Position numbers and translations under genes: made by a program. A stretch of DNA of 64,000 nt from Pollutimonas harenae (GTDB taxonomy: Bacteria > Pseudomonadota > Gammaproteobacteria > Burkholderiales > Burkholderiaceae_B): NCBI RefSeq assembly GCF_004153685.1, contig NZ_SDQD01000001.1, positions 744,001 through 808,000 of the forward strand. Reading direction: 5' to 3'. Positions 38,634 to 48,234 of the stretch are shown here, piece by piece (position 1 is the first letter of the stretch; each line of letters starts with the position of its first letter). Below the pieces are notes generated by a model, which saw only the letters and a list, made by a program, of their open reading frames with translations, made no database searches and had not been told where the DNA came from.

Positions 38634-39959
38634 TCAGCGCATCTGGAACAGCTCGCGATGGAAGGCGTCAGGGGCCAGGCCCCAGCGCTGCATATTAGCC
38701 TGTATGGTATCGCCCATGCCCAGTGGGCCACAGAACCAGATGCTGGCGGACTTCCAGTCGGGTAACAGGTCCCGGACCACTTCGCCCGTCAGGCGTGGAT
38801 CCCGGCCATTGATGTGGATGTGCAGCGTGACCCCGGCCGCCTGCGCAAACCCCTCGACCTGCTGTACAAAGACAGGATCCGGCAACTGTGTGACGTAGAA
38901 CAGGTCGATTTTTCGGTTGTCGGGCGTGATGGCCAGCGCCTGCATGCGCGCAATGAAGGGGGTGATGCCGATGCCAGCTCCGATCCAGATCTGCCGCTGT
39001 TGAGGCCCATCGAACTGGAAGGTGCCATAAGGGCCTTCCACCGTTGCTTTCCCGCCCTCGAGCAGAAGATCCGGCAGACGTTTCGTGTAGTCGCCTACCC
39101 CCTTAATGAGAAAATACAGGCTGTCGTCGCCTGACCAGGCGGATGAGATCGTGAAGGGATGTGCGCCTTCGCGCGGATCGAAGGTGACAAATGCGAACTG
39201 TCCCGACTTGTGGCCGGGCCAGGGTTGCTCCAGGTGTAGCACCACCTTCAGCACGTGATTCTCGCGAAAACGCGTCAACTGGATGATGCGCGCCATCACG
39301 CGGTGCTTGCGCCCGATATGACCAAACAGGCCAATCATTGCACCCGCCGCACAGCCGGCAACCAACACCAGCGTCAGCCACCCAACGGGCCGGGCCCAGT
39401 CAGCGTACTCGGTGAGTATTAATGCATGCCAGCAGAACACCAGTGCTACCACGGCCATCAAGCGATGCGTGTTGCGGAAATACCGATAGGGAATTCTGTG
39501 AATCAAGGCGATGGCCACCAGGATCAGCAGCGCATAGAAAGCCCATTCGCCCATGGTTTCCGCCAGGCCGCGCTGCTGGCGTATGGTCGCTTCAAGACCG
39601 AAAAGTTCGGCACGCGGCCCCTTTGGCGGGCGCACCACCCACCCCCAATCCACGGCCCACTTGGGCGCTTTGATCCATAACCAATGCGCCACCCCCATCA
39701 GCAGAACGGTGACCCCCAGCCATTTGTGTAGACGGTACATTTTGTCTAGTCCGCCCAGTGGAGGCTCCACCGTCACCGGGCGTAGCGACAAGATGACCGC
39801 AACCGCCATGGCCACAAACGCCAACAAACCCGTGAGAAGTACCCATTCGTGGCGCATGGCGAAGAGTTCACGCAACCCTAGGATTTGTGGATGCGCGGAC
39901 AGCCACAGCGCGGTCACCAGCATCAGGCCAAAGCCGCAAACCCACCGTATTCTTGTCAT
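38634..39959 (-). CDS. Ferric reductase-like transmembrane flavocytochrome
   Basis: A 441-aa protein with an N-terminal membrane part of about six helices with candidate haem histidines (RLHKWLGV, GVAHWLWI, RNTHRLMAV, FCWHALIL). The cytoplasmic ferredoxin-NADP reductase-like module follows: FAD site HPFTISSAW, Gly-rich YGTFQFDG and NAD(P) site IWIGAGIGITPFIARM, ending CGPLGMGDTI. This is the FRE/NOX-like architecture moving electrons from NAD(P)H across the membrane to ferric iron or other acceptors. The gene is single; no iron-uptake genes adjoin. Confidence 0.82.
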   Translation of the reverse strand: MTRIRWVCGFGLMLVTALWLSAHPQILGLRELFAMRHEWVLLTGLLAFVAMAVAVILSLRPVTVEPPLGGLDKMYRLHKWLGVTVLLMGVAHWLWIKAPKWAVDWGWVVRPPKGPRAELFGLEATIRQQRGLAETMGEWAFYALLILVAIALIHRIPYRYFRNTHRLMAVVALVFCWHALILTEYADWARPVGWLTLVLVAGCAAGAMIGLFGHIGRKHRVMARIIQLTRFRENHVLKVVLHLEQPWPGHKSGQFAFVTFDPREGAHPFTISSAWSGDDSLYFLIKGVGDYTKRLPDLLLEGGKATVEGPYGTFQFDGPQQRQIWIGAGIGITPFIARMQALAITPDNRKIDLFYVTQLPDPVFVQQVEGFAQAAGVTLHIHINGRDPRLTGEVVRDLLPDWKSASIWFCGPLGMGDTIQANMQRWGLAPDAFHRELFQMR

Positions 39960-40376
39960 GGAAACACCTTTGAAAATAGCCTGTAATCAACGATCCGCTG
40001 AGTGTGCGTGTTCGGATAATCGTGAACATCCATCCCGGCATCGCGACCGGCTCATCCCCATGGTGCACGGCCCTTTAAATAATCATAACCAACGATGTGT
40101 CGCAGGACATTGCGCAAGATCATATTACCGGCCGATCCGTCTATGAGACGACGGACGGCTTTCCTATTCTGTTTAAAAGAGTGTAAGCACCAGCACTGTC
40201 CGATTCCCTATGCGTTCGCAATATGTCCAGCTTGTGAACAAAGCGGCTTGCCAATATAAGTGCCTGCCTTGAATATGTTGCGAACTGATGGATATGGTTG
40301 TTCAAGAGATAAGAAAAACACAATAGATACTTGCTTCCATCGTCATAGATATAGCAGCTACTTAGGAGAGTTTGAT
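39960..40376. other. Intergenic region between divergent flavocytochrome and Bug-amidase operon
   Basis: 417 bases without a gene. It must hold both divergent promoters. I see no clear operator, riboswitch or terminator. The right half is AT-rich. Confidence 0.35.
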
Positions 40377-41372
40377 ATGTGGAGTTACAGCAGAATTACG
40401 TCGATGGTTGGCACAATGGCCATGACGGTTGGTCTGACATGCGCTATGCCTGCTCATGCAGAAGAAAAATGGCCGGAACGTCCTGTCAATATCATTGTGG
40501 CATTTGCGCCTGGTGGCTCAACTGATACTTTGGCAAGAAAACTCGCGCAAGAATTGTCCGAGAAATATGGGGAGACATTTTTAGTAGAGAACAAGCCAGG
40601 GGCCGGCGGAAATATTGGTACGGCTTACGTTGCCCGAGCAAAAGCCGATGGATATACCTTATATCTGGGAACGGTAGCATCACACGGGGTTGCGCCAAAT
40701 TTGTATAAAGACCCGGGTTATGACCCCATCAAAGATTTCACACTTATTGGAACGATTTCAGCTAGTCCACAAATTGTCGTTGTGAATAAGGACTCTCCCA
40801 TTAAGACCATTGAGGACTTGGTCCGTCATGGCAAGACAGACAATGCTAATTTTGCTTCTTCGGGAAGTGGTACGACCATTCATTTGGCTGGCGAGTTGTT
40901 CAACATAAAGGCAGGGACGAAGATGGAACATGTTCCCTTCTCGGGAAGTGGGCCTGCAGTAAATGCCTTATTGGGTGGTCATGTGGATGTTTTGTTTGAC
41001 GATATGCCGTCGTCCACTCCTCATGTAAAAGCGGGGAACTTACGTGCACTGGCTGTAACAGGCACTGAGCGGCTCGCTCTATTCCCTGACTTGCCAACAC
41101 TTTCCGAGGCTGGTGAACCATATGGCCTGAAAGGCTTTGATGTTTCGGCTTGGTTCTTTCTTGGTGCACCGAAAGGCATACCGGAGGAAATTGCAAACTC
41201 TCTGAACAAGACACTGAATGAAATTCTGGCCGAAGACACTATGAAGAAATTTGTTGGAGACCTAGGAGCGAAACCATTGCCCAAGACCCGGCAACAAACC
41301 GAGGAGTTCATTACCGGTGAATTGAAAAAATGGGATGAAGTGATTACGGCAGGCAATATACAAAAGTTATAA
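40377..41372 (+). CDS. Bug-family (TctC) solute-binding protein, paired with amidase
   Basis: A 331-aa periplasmic binding protein. A signal peptide (hydrophobic core MVGTMAMTVGLTCAMPAHA) precedes EEKWPERPVNIIVAFAPGGS. ENKPGAGGNIGTAYVARAKA and MEHVPFSGSGPAVNALLGG are the ligand motifs. AGGAGAG stands before ATG 40377. An amidase gene follows after 28 bases, so an amide or its acid is a likely ligand. Codon use is noticeably more A/T-rich than the neighbouring core genes, hinting at recent acquisition. Confidence 0.92.
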   Translation: MWSYSRITSMVGTMAMTVGLTCAMPAHAEEKWPERPVNIIVAFAPGGSTDTLARKLAQELSEKYGETFLVENKPGAGGNIGTAYVARAKADGYTLYLGTVASHGVAPNLYKDPGYDPIKDFTLIGTISASPQIVVVNKDSPIKTIEDLVRHGKTDNANFASSGSGTTIHLAGELFNIKAGTKMEHVPFSGSGPAVNALLGGHVDVLFDDMPSSTPHVKAGNLRALAVTGTERLALFPDLPTLSEAGEPYGLKGFDVSAWFFLGAPKGIPEEIANSLNKTLNEILAEDTMKKFVGDLGAKPLPKTRQQTEEFITGELKKWDEVITAGNIQKL

Positions 41373-41400
41373 GTTTCAACTACCACTGTTAATCAATTCA

Positions 41401-43023
41401 ATGCGCATCGAGGAAAGCCAAGTGGGTGCTTCAGCAAATGAAGGCGATAGTTCCATCATGAAATGGCAGGGTATCGTCAAAAGCCTAGCATCAGAGACCA
41501 ATACTCATTTTGGTTTGGTACCTGTTTCTATGGCTCAGGCGCTACATGCGACGGCCCAGCCTGAGTCCGGCAAGGCCTTGGCAGAAGGGCAACCCGCGCA
41601 TGCGGCTGAGTTCGAGTGGGATGACTGGTGGGCAAAACGAGAGCGGCTGGCTGATCAGTCAATCACTGTGCAGGAGTTGGCGCAGGCTTCGCTGGATCGC
41701 CTGGAGCAAGTACACGCAGCCACCAATGCGTGCATTGAGGTGCTGCATGATTCGGCCATGCAGCAAGCTCGCCGGCTCGATGCGCGGCTGGCTTCCGGGG
41801 AAACCTTGGGCTTGCTTGGTGGCATGCCGCTCGCGCATAAAGACCTATTGCATTGGCCGCAGCGGGAGGTAGGCTGTGGCATGGCTGGCCCACTTGGTTT
41901 GGCATCGGCAGGCGCAAAGGTTCTTCAACTTTTCCAGGATGAGGATGCATTGAATCTGGCTCGGCTCCAGATGACTGAGTTGGCGTTCGACCCATCAGGG
42001 GCCAATGAAATGGCTGGTCATTGTCGTAACCCTTGGTCCACCGAATACATTCCCGGAGGTTCATCAAGTGGATCGGCTGCGGTGGTCGCTGCTGGTGCCG
42101 TTGATGGTGCAATTGGCAGTGATACCGGTGGCTCCATTCGTATCCCTTCGGTCTTGTGTGGTGTTACAGGCCTGAAGCCTACATTTGGATTAGTTAGCCG
42201 TACGGGTGCAATGAGCTTAAGTTTTAGCAATGATCACCTTGGCCCGATCGCTCGTAGCGCACGTGATTGCGCTCTGATGCTGCAGGCAATTGCGGTGCAT
42301 GATATGGCTGATGCCGGCAGTGTCCCAGCGCCCTATAGAGGGCGCTATACCAGCAGCCTGGAGGCTTCGGTTCGCGGACTGCGTATTGGAATTCCAGGTT
42401 CCTATTTTTCATCCGGACTGCATCCTGATGTGCAAGCCATGGTACAGAGAAATCTTGAATTGTTCCGTCAGCTTGGTGCGGAGATTCATGAAGTACCGGA
42501 TTTCCCATACGATGATGTGAATGCCCTGGCCATCCTGGTGATTCGTGCTGAGGCGGCGGCTATGTTTCACAATCTATTTCAGCCGAACGCGTCCAAGGTC
42601 GGGGAGTTTACATATTCGCGTTTGAAAGAAGGGGTGCCCATTCCTGCTGAGTTGTATTTACGGGCACTGGCGCTACGAGGGCCTCTACTGATGCGTTTTT
42701 CGCAGACAGTCATGGCTAATGTTGATGTTCTCCTGGCACCAGTATTTCCTCTTGCTACGCCTCGCATTGCCGATTTTGATGAAATCCATGATCAGTCTCA
42801 GTTTTTACGTGGCGAACTGACACGTTTGACGAGGCCGTTGAATTTCTTGGGCTTACCAACTTTGGCGTTACCTGGAGGCGTATGCGAAACGGCGGATGCT
42901 CGGGAACATTTACCGACAGGTTTTCAGCTTATTGGCCGTCCATATAGCGAGTCGTTGCTGTTACGGATGGGACATGCATTCCAAAAGGCCACAGACTGGC
43001 ACTTAAGAAGGCCATCTTTATAG
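41401..43023 (+). CDS. Amidase (amidase signature family)
   Basis: A 540-aa amidase-signature serine hydrolase. The Ser-cisSer-Lys triad is visible: Lys in PLAHKDLLHW, cis-Ser in PGGSSSGSAAVVAAG and nucleophile Ser in GSDTGGSIRIPS. The family covers aliphatic and aryl amidases and GatA-like enzymes; absence of GatB/GatC nearby argues against tRNA amidotransferase. The start is uncertain: ATG 41401 lacks a clear ribosome binding site, and the first 60 residues are unlike the family, so ATG 41458 or 41530 could be used. Cotranscribed with the preceding Bug gene. Confidence 0.88.
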   Translation: MRIEESQVGASANEGDSSIMKWQGIVKSLASETNTHFGLVPVSMAQALHATAQPESGKALAEGQPAHAAEFEWDDWWAKRERLADQSITVQELAQASLDRLEQVHAATNACIEVLHDSAMQQARRLDARLASGETLGLLGGMPLAHKDLLHWPQREVGCGMAGPLGLASAGAKVLQLFQDEDALNLARLQMTELAFDPSGANEMAGHCRNPWSTEYIPGGSSSGSAAVVAAGAVDGAIGSDTGGSIRIPSVLCGVTGLKPTFGLVSRTGAMSLSFSNDHLGPIARSARDCALMLQAIAVHDMADAGSVPAPYRGRYTSSLEASVRGLRIGIPGSYFSSGLHPDVQAMVQRNLELFRQLGAEIHEVPDFPYDDVNALAILVIRAEAAAMFHNLFQPNASKVGEFTYSRLKEGVPIPAELYLRALALRGPLLMRFSQTVMANVDVLLAPVFPLATPRIADFDEIHDQSQFLRGELTRLTRPLNFLGLPTLALPGGVCETADAREHLPTGFQLIGRPYSESLLLRMGHAFQKATDWHLRRPSL

Positions 43024-43083
43024 CCGTACGATCCCAGCCGCTCTTTAGGTATGATGGCGCAAACCGTGCTCATGGGAGTTTCA

Positions 43084-44241
43084 ATGAACAGCTTGCGTGC
43101 CTTTTTGATCTGCCCTGGTAAATCCATTGTTGCGCTTGATACCTTGCCTGCAGAAATACCCGAAAGCGGCTTCGTGTGGCTGGCTATAGCGCGCAGCGGC
43201 TTTGCCCAGGACGTTGGTCATGTGCAGAACTGGCTTATCCAGCAAACAGGTATGCCGCTGCTGGATCTCCATGTATCTGATTTGCTTAATGCACAGCTAC
43301 GCTCGCATTTCGACTACACCTCGGTTTACGACATGCTGGTCATACGTCGTCTGACGGATGGCGATGCGCGGTCATCATCGCCTGAAGCGACTGCGCCAAC
43401 TCATGGAAAAGAGGACAGCAAGAACGTCGTGCCTGCAGCGCGTAAAGCGCAGACGGTTCCTGTAGGCTTCGTGGTGTTCGACAAAGTACTGCTTAGTGTG
43501 CATCCCGATAACTGCAGCATACAGGCGGCCTATGTGCAGCGGCTAAAGCAGCTTGCCGGTGCGATGTCCGACCGGGCGATGACGGCCAATACTGGCGGAG
43601 CGGTAGGAGGGGCACGGCTGCCGGATACGCCGGCCGAACTGATGCTGCGTGTGGTCAGCCTGATGATTGATGGTTATCTTGATCTGCGCAAGGTGATGAC
43701 GCGTCAGCTGGATCATTGGCAGCAGCGGCTGCTGCGTCCCAATGTCCGGTTCGACAACTGGGAGGCCTTGCTGGCGGCCCGACAGGCGCTTCATCATATT
43801 TACGATATTTGCGACGACCAGCGCAATGCGCTCGATCGATGGATGGATGTGCTGGAAGATCAGCCAGCGCCGCAAAGCCCTGCGGAGCAGCACGAGCGCG
43901 ATCAACTGCTGGTGCGCAGTCGCGATGTACTTGAGCATATCGAACGGGTATCACAGCATGTGCATCAGTTAGAGCGCAGTGCCGAAACAGCGGTGCAGAT
44001 TCATTTCAATATTCAAAGCAACCGCACCAACGACGTGATGCGTACGCTGACCGCGGTGACAGCGGTGTTTTTACCGCTTAATCTCATAGCCGGTATTTTC
44101 GGCATGAATTTTGAATACATCCCATGGCTGCACGCCGCCGGTGGCTTCTGGTGGGCGTTGTCGTCCATGGTGTTCATTGCCGCTGTGCTGTTTGTTTATC
44201 TGGCGCGCAAACGGTATTTGTCGTCCAGAGAGCTGGACTGA
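43084..44241 (+). CDS. CorA-family divalent cation transporter
   Basis: A 385-aa CorA-like protein: large N-terminal cytoplasmic domain with a long helical stalk, then two membrane helices at the C-terminus (LTAVTAVFLPLNLIAGIFGMN and a second near residues 355-375). The pore signature GMN occurs in GIFGMNFEYIPWL. The family transports Mg2+, Co2+, Ni2+ or Zn2+. The start MNSLRAFLICPG at 43084 is preferred; the frame extends 11 codons further upstream. Confidence 0.9.
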   Translation: MNSLRAFLICPGKSIVALDTLPAEIPESGFVWLAIARSGFAQDVGHVQNWLIQQTGMPLLDLHVSDLLNAQLRSHFDYTSVYDMLVIRRLTDGDARSSSPEATAPTHGKEDSKNVVPAARKAQTVPVGFVVFDKVLLSVHPDNCSIQAAYVQRLKQLAGAMSDRAMTANTGGAVGGARLPDTPAELMLRVVSLMIDGYLDLRKVMTRQLDHWQQRLLRPNVRFDNWEALLAARQALHHIYDICDDQRNALDRWMDVLEDQPAPQSPAEQHERDQLLVRSRDVLEHIERVSQHVHQLERSAETAVQIHFNIQSNRTNDVMRTLTAVTAVFLPLNLIAGIFGMNFEYIPWLHAAGGFWWALSSMVFIAAVLFVYLARKRYLSSRELD

Positions 44242-44307
44242 AAGCCAAATAAACAATAACAAGCCTGCTATAGTGGCAGGCCACCTTACACACCTCAAGG
44301 GACGTTT

Positions 44308-44817
44308 ATGACCAGCCCGATGTATACCCACTCCGTTCCTGTTTTCACGCAGATGCTGACCGCCCTGAAGACCATACTGGCTCAGGCTGATGTCCAGGTT
44401 GAAACCAAGTCGCTGGAGCCCGATGCATTGTTGCAGGCACGGCTGTATCCGGACATGTTTCCATTGATCAAGCAGGTGCAGGTAGCGGCTGATTTTGCGC
44501 GTGGCATTTCGGCGCGTTTGGCTGGTATTGAAGTACCCAAGTACGAAGCCACTCAGAAAAGCTTTGCCGATCTCGATGCGCTGTTGACGGAGACATTGAC
44601 ATTCATCGGCGGTGTGGACGCTGCCCAGTTTGACGGCAGCGAATCGCGCGAAATCATATTGCGTCCCGGAACACCCAAGGAAAAAAAATTAACCGGCCAA
44701 ACCTATCTGGCCAATTATGGTTTGCCGCAGTTTTTCTTTCATGTAACGACAGCTTACGCGCTATTGCGCCATAACGGCCTTGCCATAGGCAAGCGTGACT
44801 ACATGGGAGCCTACTAA
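44308..44817 (+). CDS. DUF1993 family protein
   Basis: A 169-aa protein of the DUF1993 family, four-helix DinB-like fold. Diagnostic parts are SVPVFTQMLTALKTIL, LYPDMFPLIKQVQVAADFARG and NYGLPQFFFHVTTAYALLRHNG. No function is established; the conserved His/Tyr near the end are compatible with metal binding. It follows corA in the same direction with a 66-base gap. Confidence 0.85.
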   Translation: MTSPMYTHSVPVFTQMLTALKTILAQADVQVETKSLEPDALLQARLYPDMFPLIKQVQVAADFARGISARLAGIEVPKYEATQKSFADLDALLTETLTFIGGVDAAQFDGSESREIILRPGTPKEKKLTGQTYLANYGLPQFFFHVTTAYALLRHNGLAIGKRDYMGAY

Positions 44818-44908
44818 CTTGCTGCCTTGACAGCTAATTATCACGGGCTTACTCTGCCCGCAAGTGTGTCGCACGACGCATAGTAAGAATGAATCCCAGG
44901 AGACAACA

Positions 44909-45865
44909 ATGAGAGTGACCCGTTTATTGAAATCGTTGGCCATAGCCACCGCGCTGTGCGCAGGTGCTGCCCAAGCGCAAGTCAGCGTGATGCTGCCTGC
45001 CAACCCCGGCGGAGGCTGGGACTCCACCGGACGCCAGGCGTTTCAGGCCATGAACGATGCGGGAATTTATACGGGTACTGTCAACTTCACCAATAAGGGC
45101 GGAGCGGGCGGCACGATTGGTTTGGCCGAGTTCCAGCGGGCAGAAAAGGGCAAGGCCGACGCCCTGGCGGTATTCGGTGCCATTACCGTGGGCTCGATTA
45201 CGTTAAATAAATCGCCGGTTGATCTCAGCAAGTTCAAGCCAGTGGCACGCCTCACGGCAGAGCATCTGGTGCTGGCGGTCAAGGCCGACTCTCCTTACAA
45301 GACGCTGGATGATTTTGTTGCCGCGCTCAAGAGCGACCCTGGCGCCACAGCCGTTGGTGGCGGATCGGCGGGTGGTGTTGACCATATTGCCTTGGCGTTA
45401 CTGGCGCAAAGCGCAGGCGTGGCCGTACCGAAGCTGAACTATATTCCTCAGGCAGGTGGTGCAGACACTGTTATTGGTATTGTCAACGGAACGCTGAAGG
45501 CGGGTATTTCGGGCATTTCCGAGTTCCAGCAGTTTGCCAAAGAAGGTCGTATCCGCATTCTGGGTATTACCACTGCCGAACGCATGAAGGGTCTGGAAGA
45601 CGTGCCAACGTTCAAGGAATCGGGCTATGACGTTGAGGTCGCCAACTGGCGTGGCATTTTGGGTTCGGTCGATATGCCCGAGGCCAACTATAAAGAATGG
45701 GTCGAGCGCTTCAGCAAACTGAGCGAAAGCAAAGAGTGGCAAGCGGTGCTCGACAGGCAAGGCTGGGATGGCTATTTCCTGCCGGGCGACGCCTTCGGTC
45801 AGTTCATTCAGTCCGAAAGCACGCGCATCAATCAGATCCTCAAGGATGCGGGGCTGAGCAAGTAG
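44909..45865 (+). CDS. tctC: Tripartite tricarboxylate transporter substrate-binding protein TctC
   Basis: The 318-aa periplasmic component of a complete TTT system. A signal peptide (MRVTRLLKSLAIATALCAGAA...QAQ) precedes VSVMLPANPGGGWDSTGRQAF, the carboxylate-binding loop of true TctC proteins. NFTNKGGAGGTIGLAEF follows. CAGGAGACA precedes the ATG. tctB and tctA follow directly, so citrate or a related tricarboxylate is the likely ligand. Confidence 0.95.
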   Translation: MRVTRLLKSLAIATALCAGAAQAQVSVMLPANPGGGWDSTGRQAFQAMNDAGIYTGTVNFTNKGGAGGTIGLAEFQRAEKGKADALAVFGAITVGSITLNKSPVDLSKFKPVARLTAEHLVLAVKADSPYKTLDDFVAALKSDPGATAVGGGSAGGVDHIALALLAQSAGVAVPKLNYIPQAGGADTVIGIVNGTLKAGISGISEFQQFAKEGRIRILGITTAERMKGLEDVPTFKESGYDVEVANWRGILGSVDMPEANYKEWVERFSKLSESKEWQAVLDRQGWDGYFLPGDAFGQFIQSESTRINQILKDAGLSK

Positions 45866-45927
45866 CGCAGCTTTCTCAGGGCTTGCTTGCGAGCAGGCTC
45901 TGAGTGTGTTGAACAGAAGGAATATTG

Positions 45928-46410
45928 ATGACGCTGCTGCGTGAACGCCCCTGGTGGTTGGGGCTGGCTGTGATCCTCATGGGGTCAGTCTGTATTTATG
46001 CCTCGACCGAGTTGGCTGCAACGGCGCAGTATGCGGCTATTGGCCCGGGCATGTTTGTCATCGGTGTGGGCGTGGGCCTGATAGGTCTGGGTGTGTTGCT
46101 CCTGATCCAGATTGCTCAAGGCGAAGTGTTCGAGCCAGAAGATACCGAAAATGCGGCCGCTGGCCAACCCATGGATAAGCGGGCTTTCTTCACCGCCCTG
46201 GTGGCAGCCATATTGCCGGCGCTGGTCATCGATATGCTGGGTTTGCCCCTGACCGGCATGCTGTCGTTCATGCTGGTGGCGCGTGCATTTGGATCGCCGC
46301 GCTTGGTGTCCGACCTGATAATCGGCCTGGTGCTGGCGGGCTTGGGCTGGCTTTTGTTCGGCTGGCTGGGCCTTGATCTGGGCGGCTTTCTTCCTTTGGC
46401 GGGCTGGTAA
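45928..46410 (+). CDS. tctB: Tripartite tricarboxylate transporter small membrane subunit TctB
   Basis: A 160-aa membrane protein with four hydrophobic segments, typical of TctB. It is low in conserved motifs; the assignment rests on size, topology and position between tctC and tctA. The stop overlaps the tctA start (TAATG). ATG 45928 is taken over the TTG one codon upstream. Confidence 0.92.
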   Translation: MTLLRERPWWLGLAVILMGSVCIYASTELAATAQYAAIGPGMFVIGVGVGLIGLGVLLLIQIAQGEVFEPEDTENAAAGQPMDKRAFFTALVAAILPALVIDMLGLPLTGMLSFMLVARAFGSPRLVSDLIIGLVLAGLGWLLFGWLGLDLGGFLPLAGW

Positions 46411-47897
46411 TGGATACCCTGGGACTACTGCTGCACGGCTTTGAGGTCGCTCTCACACCCATCAACCTCTTGTGGGCCTTGATCGGGTCGATACTGGGTA
46501 CGGCCATAGGCATTCTGCCGGGTATTGGTCCGGCATTGACCATAGCCTTGTTGTTGCCTGTCACGATATCAGTAGGTCCGGTATCGGCTTTCATCATGTT
46601 TGCCGGCGTGCTCTATGGCGCGATGTACGGCGGGTCTACCACCTCGATTCTTATCAACACGCCCGGCGAAGCCGGTTCCATGATGACTGCGCTCGAAGGC
46701 AACAAGATGGCGCGGTCAGGGCGTGGTGCTGCGGCACTGGCCACGGCGGCCATAGGCTCTTTCGTTGCCGGCACCATTGCAACCCTGGCCCTGACATTTG
46801 CCGCACCGGTTGTGGCGGAGCTGGCCTTTTTGCTTAAGCCGGCCGACTTCTTTGCACTGACTATTCTGGCGTTCACTTCGGTGGCGGTGGTGATGGGGGC
46901 CTCGCGGGTGCGCGGGTTTGTGTCACTGTTCATGGGCCTGGCGCTGGGTGTAATTGGCATTGATGCCATGACGGGCCAGCCACGCATGACCTTTGGCATG
47001 CCTGACCTGCTCGATGGTGTAGAGCTGACCGTGGTGCTGGTGTCGGTATTTGCCATTGGCGAAATACTGTACGTGGCCAGCCGCTATGCGCATGCTCCGG
47101 ACGATATCGTTGCAATCAAGGGCAGGGCCTTCATGACACGTGAAGACTGGCGCCGTTCCTGGAAGCCTTGGCTGCGTGGCACCGCCATAGGCTTTCCTAT
47201 TGGCACCATCCCTGGGGGCGGGTCCGAAATACCCACCATGCTGTCTTACACGCTCGAAAAAAAGCTGTCACGGCATCAGGATGAGTTTGGCAAAGGGGCT
47301 ATCGAAGGGGTCGCTGGCCCTGAAGCCGCCAATAATGCGTCGGCGGCCGGGGTGCTGGTGCCGCTTTTGACACTGGGCTTGCCAACGTCGGCCACGGCGG
47401 CCATTTTACTGGCGGCTTTTCAGAATTACGGCCTGCAGCCGGGGCCTTTTCTGTTCAGTAGCAATCCTGAGCTGATCTGGGGGCTGATTGCCTCCTTGTA
47501 CATCGGCAACGTCATGCTCTTGATCCTTAACCTGCCGTTGGTGGGTATATGGGTCAAGCTGCTGAAAATTCCCCAGCCACAGTTGTATGCAGGCATTTTG
47601 GTGTTTGCCATGATGGGGATCTGGGGCGTATCAGGCTCGGTATTTGATCTGGCCATGATGGCGGGACTGGGCGTAGTCAGCTACGCCATGCGGGTTTATG
47701 GTTTTCCCATACCGCCATTGCTGATCGGTCTGATCCTGGTGCCCTTGGCCGAGACGCAACTTCGTACCGCCCTGGCGGCCGGGCAGGGCAAGCTGTCGGT
47801 CCTGGTTGAAACGCCTATCTCGATTACTTTCCTGTCCCTGTCCTTCCTGTTTCTGTTCTTACCCGTGTTGTTGAAGCGTTTAAGGAGCTCGTCGTAA
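46410..47897 (+). CDS. tctA: Tripartite tricarboxylate transporter large membrane subunit TctA
   Basis: A 495-aa permease with about 12 membrane helices. Family signatures: [55 protein letters not shown] and [16 protein letters not shown]. It uses the ion gradient to move the substrate delivered by TctC. Last gene of tctCBA. Confidence 0.97.
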   Translation: MDTLGLLLHGFEVALTPINLLWALIGSILGTAIGILPGIGPALTIALLLPVTISVGPVSAFIMFAGVLYGAMYGGSTTSILINTPGEAGSMMTALEGNKMARSGRGAAALATAAIGSFVAGTIATLALTFAAPVVAELAFLLKPADFFALTILAFTSVAVVMGASRVRGFVSLFMGLALGVIGIDAMTGQPRMTFGMPDLLDGVELTVVLVSVFAIGEILYVASRYAHAPDDIVAIKGRAFMTREDWRRSWKPWLRGTAIGFPIGTIPGGGSEIPTMLSYTLEKKLSRHQDEFGKGAIEGVAGPEAANNASAAGVLVPLLTLGLPTSATAAILLAAFQNYGLQPGPFLFSSNPELIWGLIASLYIGNVMLLILNLPLVGIWVKLLKIPQPQLYAGILVFAMMGIWGVSGSVFDLAMMAGLGVVSYAMRVYGFPIPPLLIGLILVPLAETQLRTALAAGQGKLSVLVETPISITFLSLSFLFLFLPVLLKRLRSSS

Positions 47898-47945
47898 CAG
47901 TTTGGTGCTTGACTTTGCACCATATGCCATTACACTTACGCCTAT

Positions 47946-48078
47946 CAAGGGGAGTAGCTTTCTTTCCGCAGCATCGTCATTACGGCAGTTTTGCAGGTTT
48001 TTGCAAACTCCCGGTGCTCGGGCAACACACCATGTTGCAAGCAAGACCTTGCCGTTAAGGGCAAGGTCTATACTCCAG
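47946..48078 (+). ncRNA. yybP-ykoY (Mn2+) riboswitch upstream of the TerC gene
   Basis: The sequence begins AAGGGGAGTAGCTTT, has GCATCGTCATTACGG and GCAAGCAAGACCTTGCCG internally and ends TACTCC. GGAGTA (47951-47956) pairs with TACTCC (48071-48076) as P1. These blocks are the conserved core of yybP-ykoY elements, which bind Mn2+ and control Mn exporters such as MntP and the TerC-type Alx/YkoY. It precedes a TerC-family gene and is followed by an intrinsic terminator, pointing to transcriptional control. Confidence 0.88.
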
Positions 48079-48087
48079 CGATAGCTG

Positions 48088-48126
48088 TGGCCTGAGTCCT
48101 GACGGATCAGGCCATTTTTGTTTTTA
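48088..48126 (+). terminator. Intrinsic terminator of the riboswitch expression platform
   Basis: TGGCCTGA pairs with TCAGGCCA (48088-48095 with 48107-48114) followed by TTTTTGTTTTT. It stands 9 bases after the riboswitch P1 stem and 110 bases before the TerC gene, so reading through it would be the regulated step. It would also stop transcripts from tctA. Confidence 0.85.
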
Positions 48127-48234
48127 TTCGCTGCTTCCCTTGTCTGCATCTTATGCAATTCAAGCAGGCGGGTCGAAGCAGCCAGTCCGATCCGTTTCTC
48201 TACTAAATTATTACATTCACTTAAAGGGTGATTG

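Noticed and set aside
41401-43023. GatA subunit of Asp/Glu-tRNA amidotransferase
   Set aside because: Amidase signature is shared, but gatB/gatC are absent, the N-terminus is unlike GatA and the operon partner is a Bug protein.
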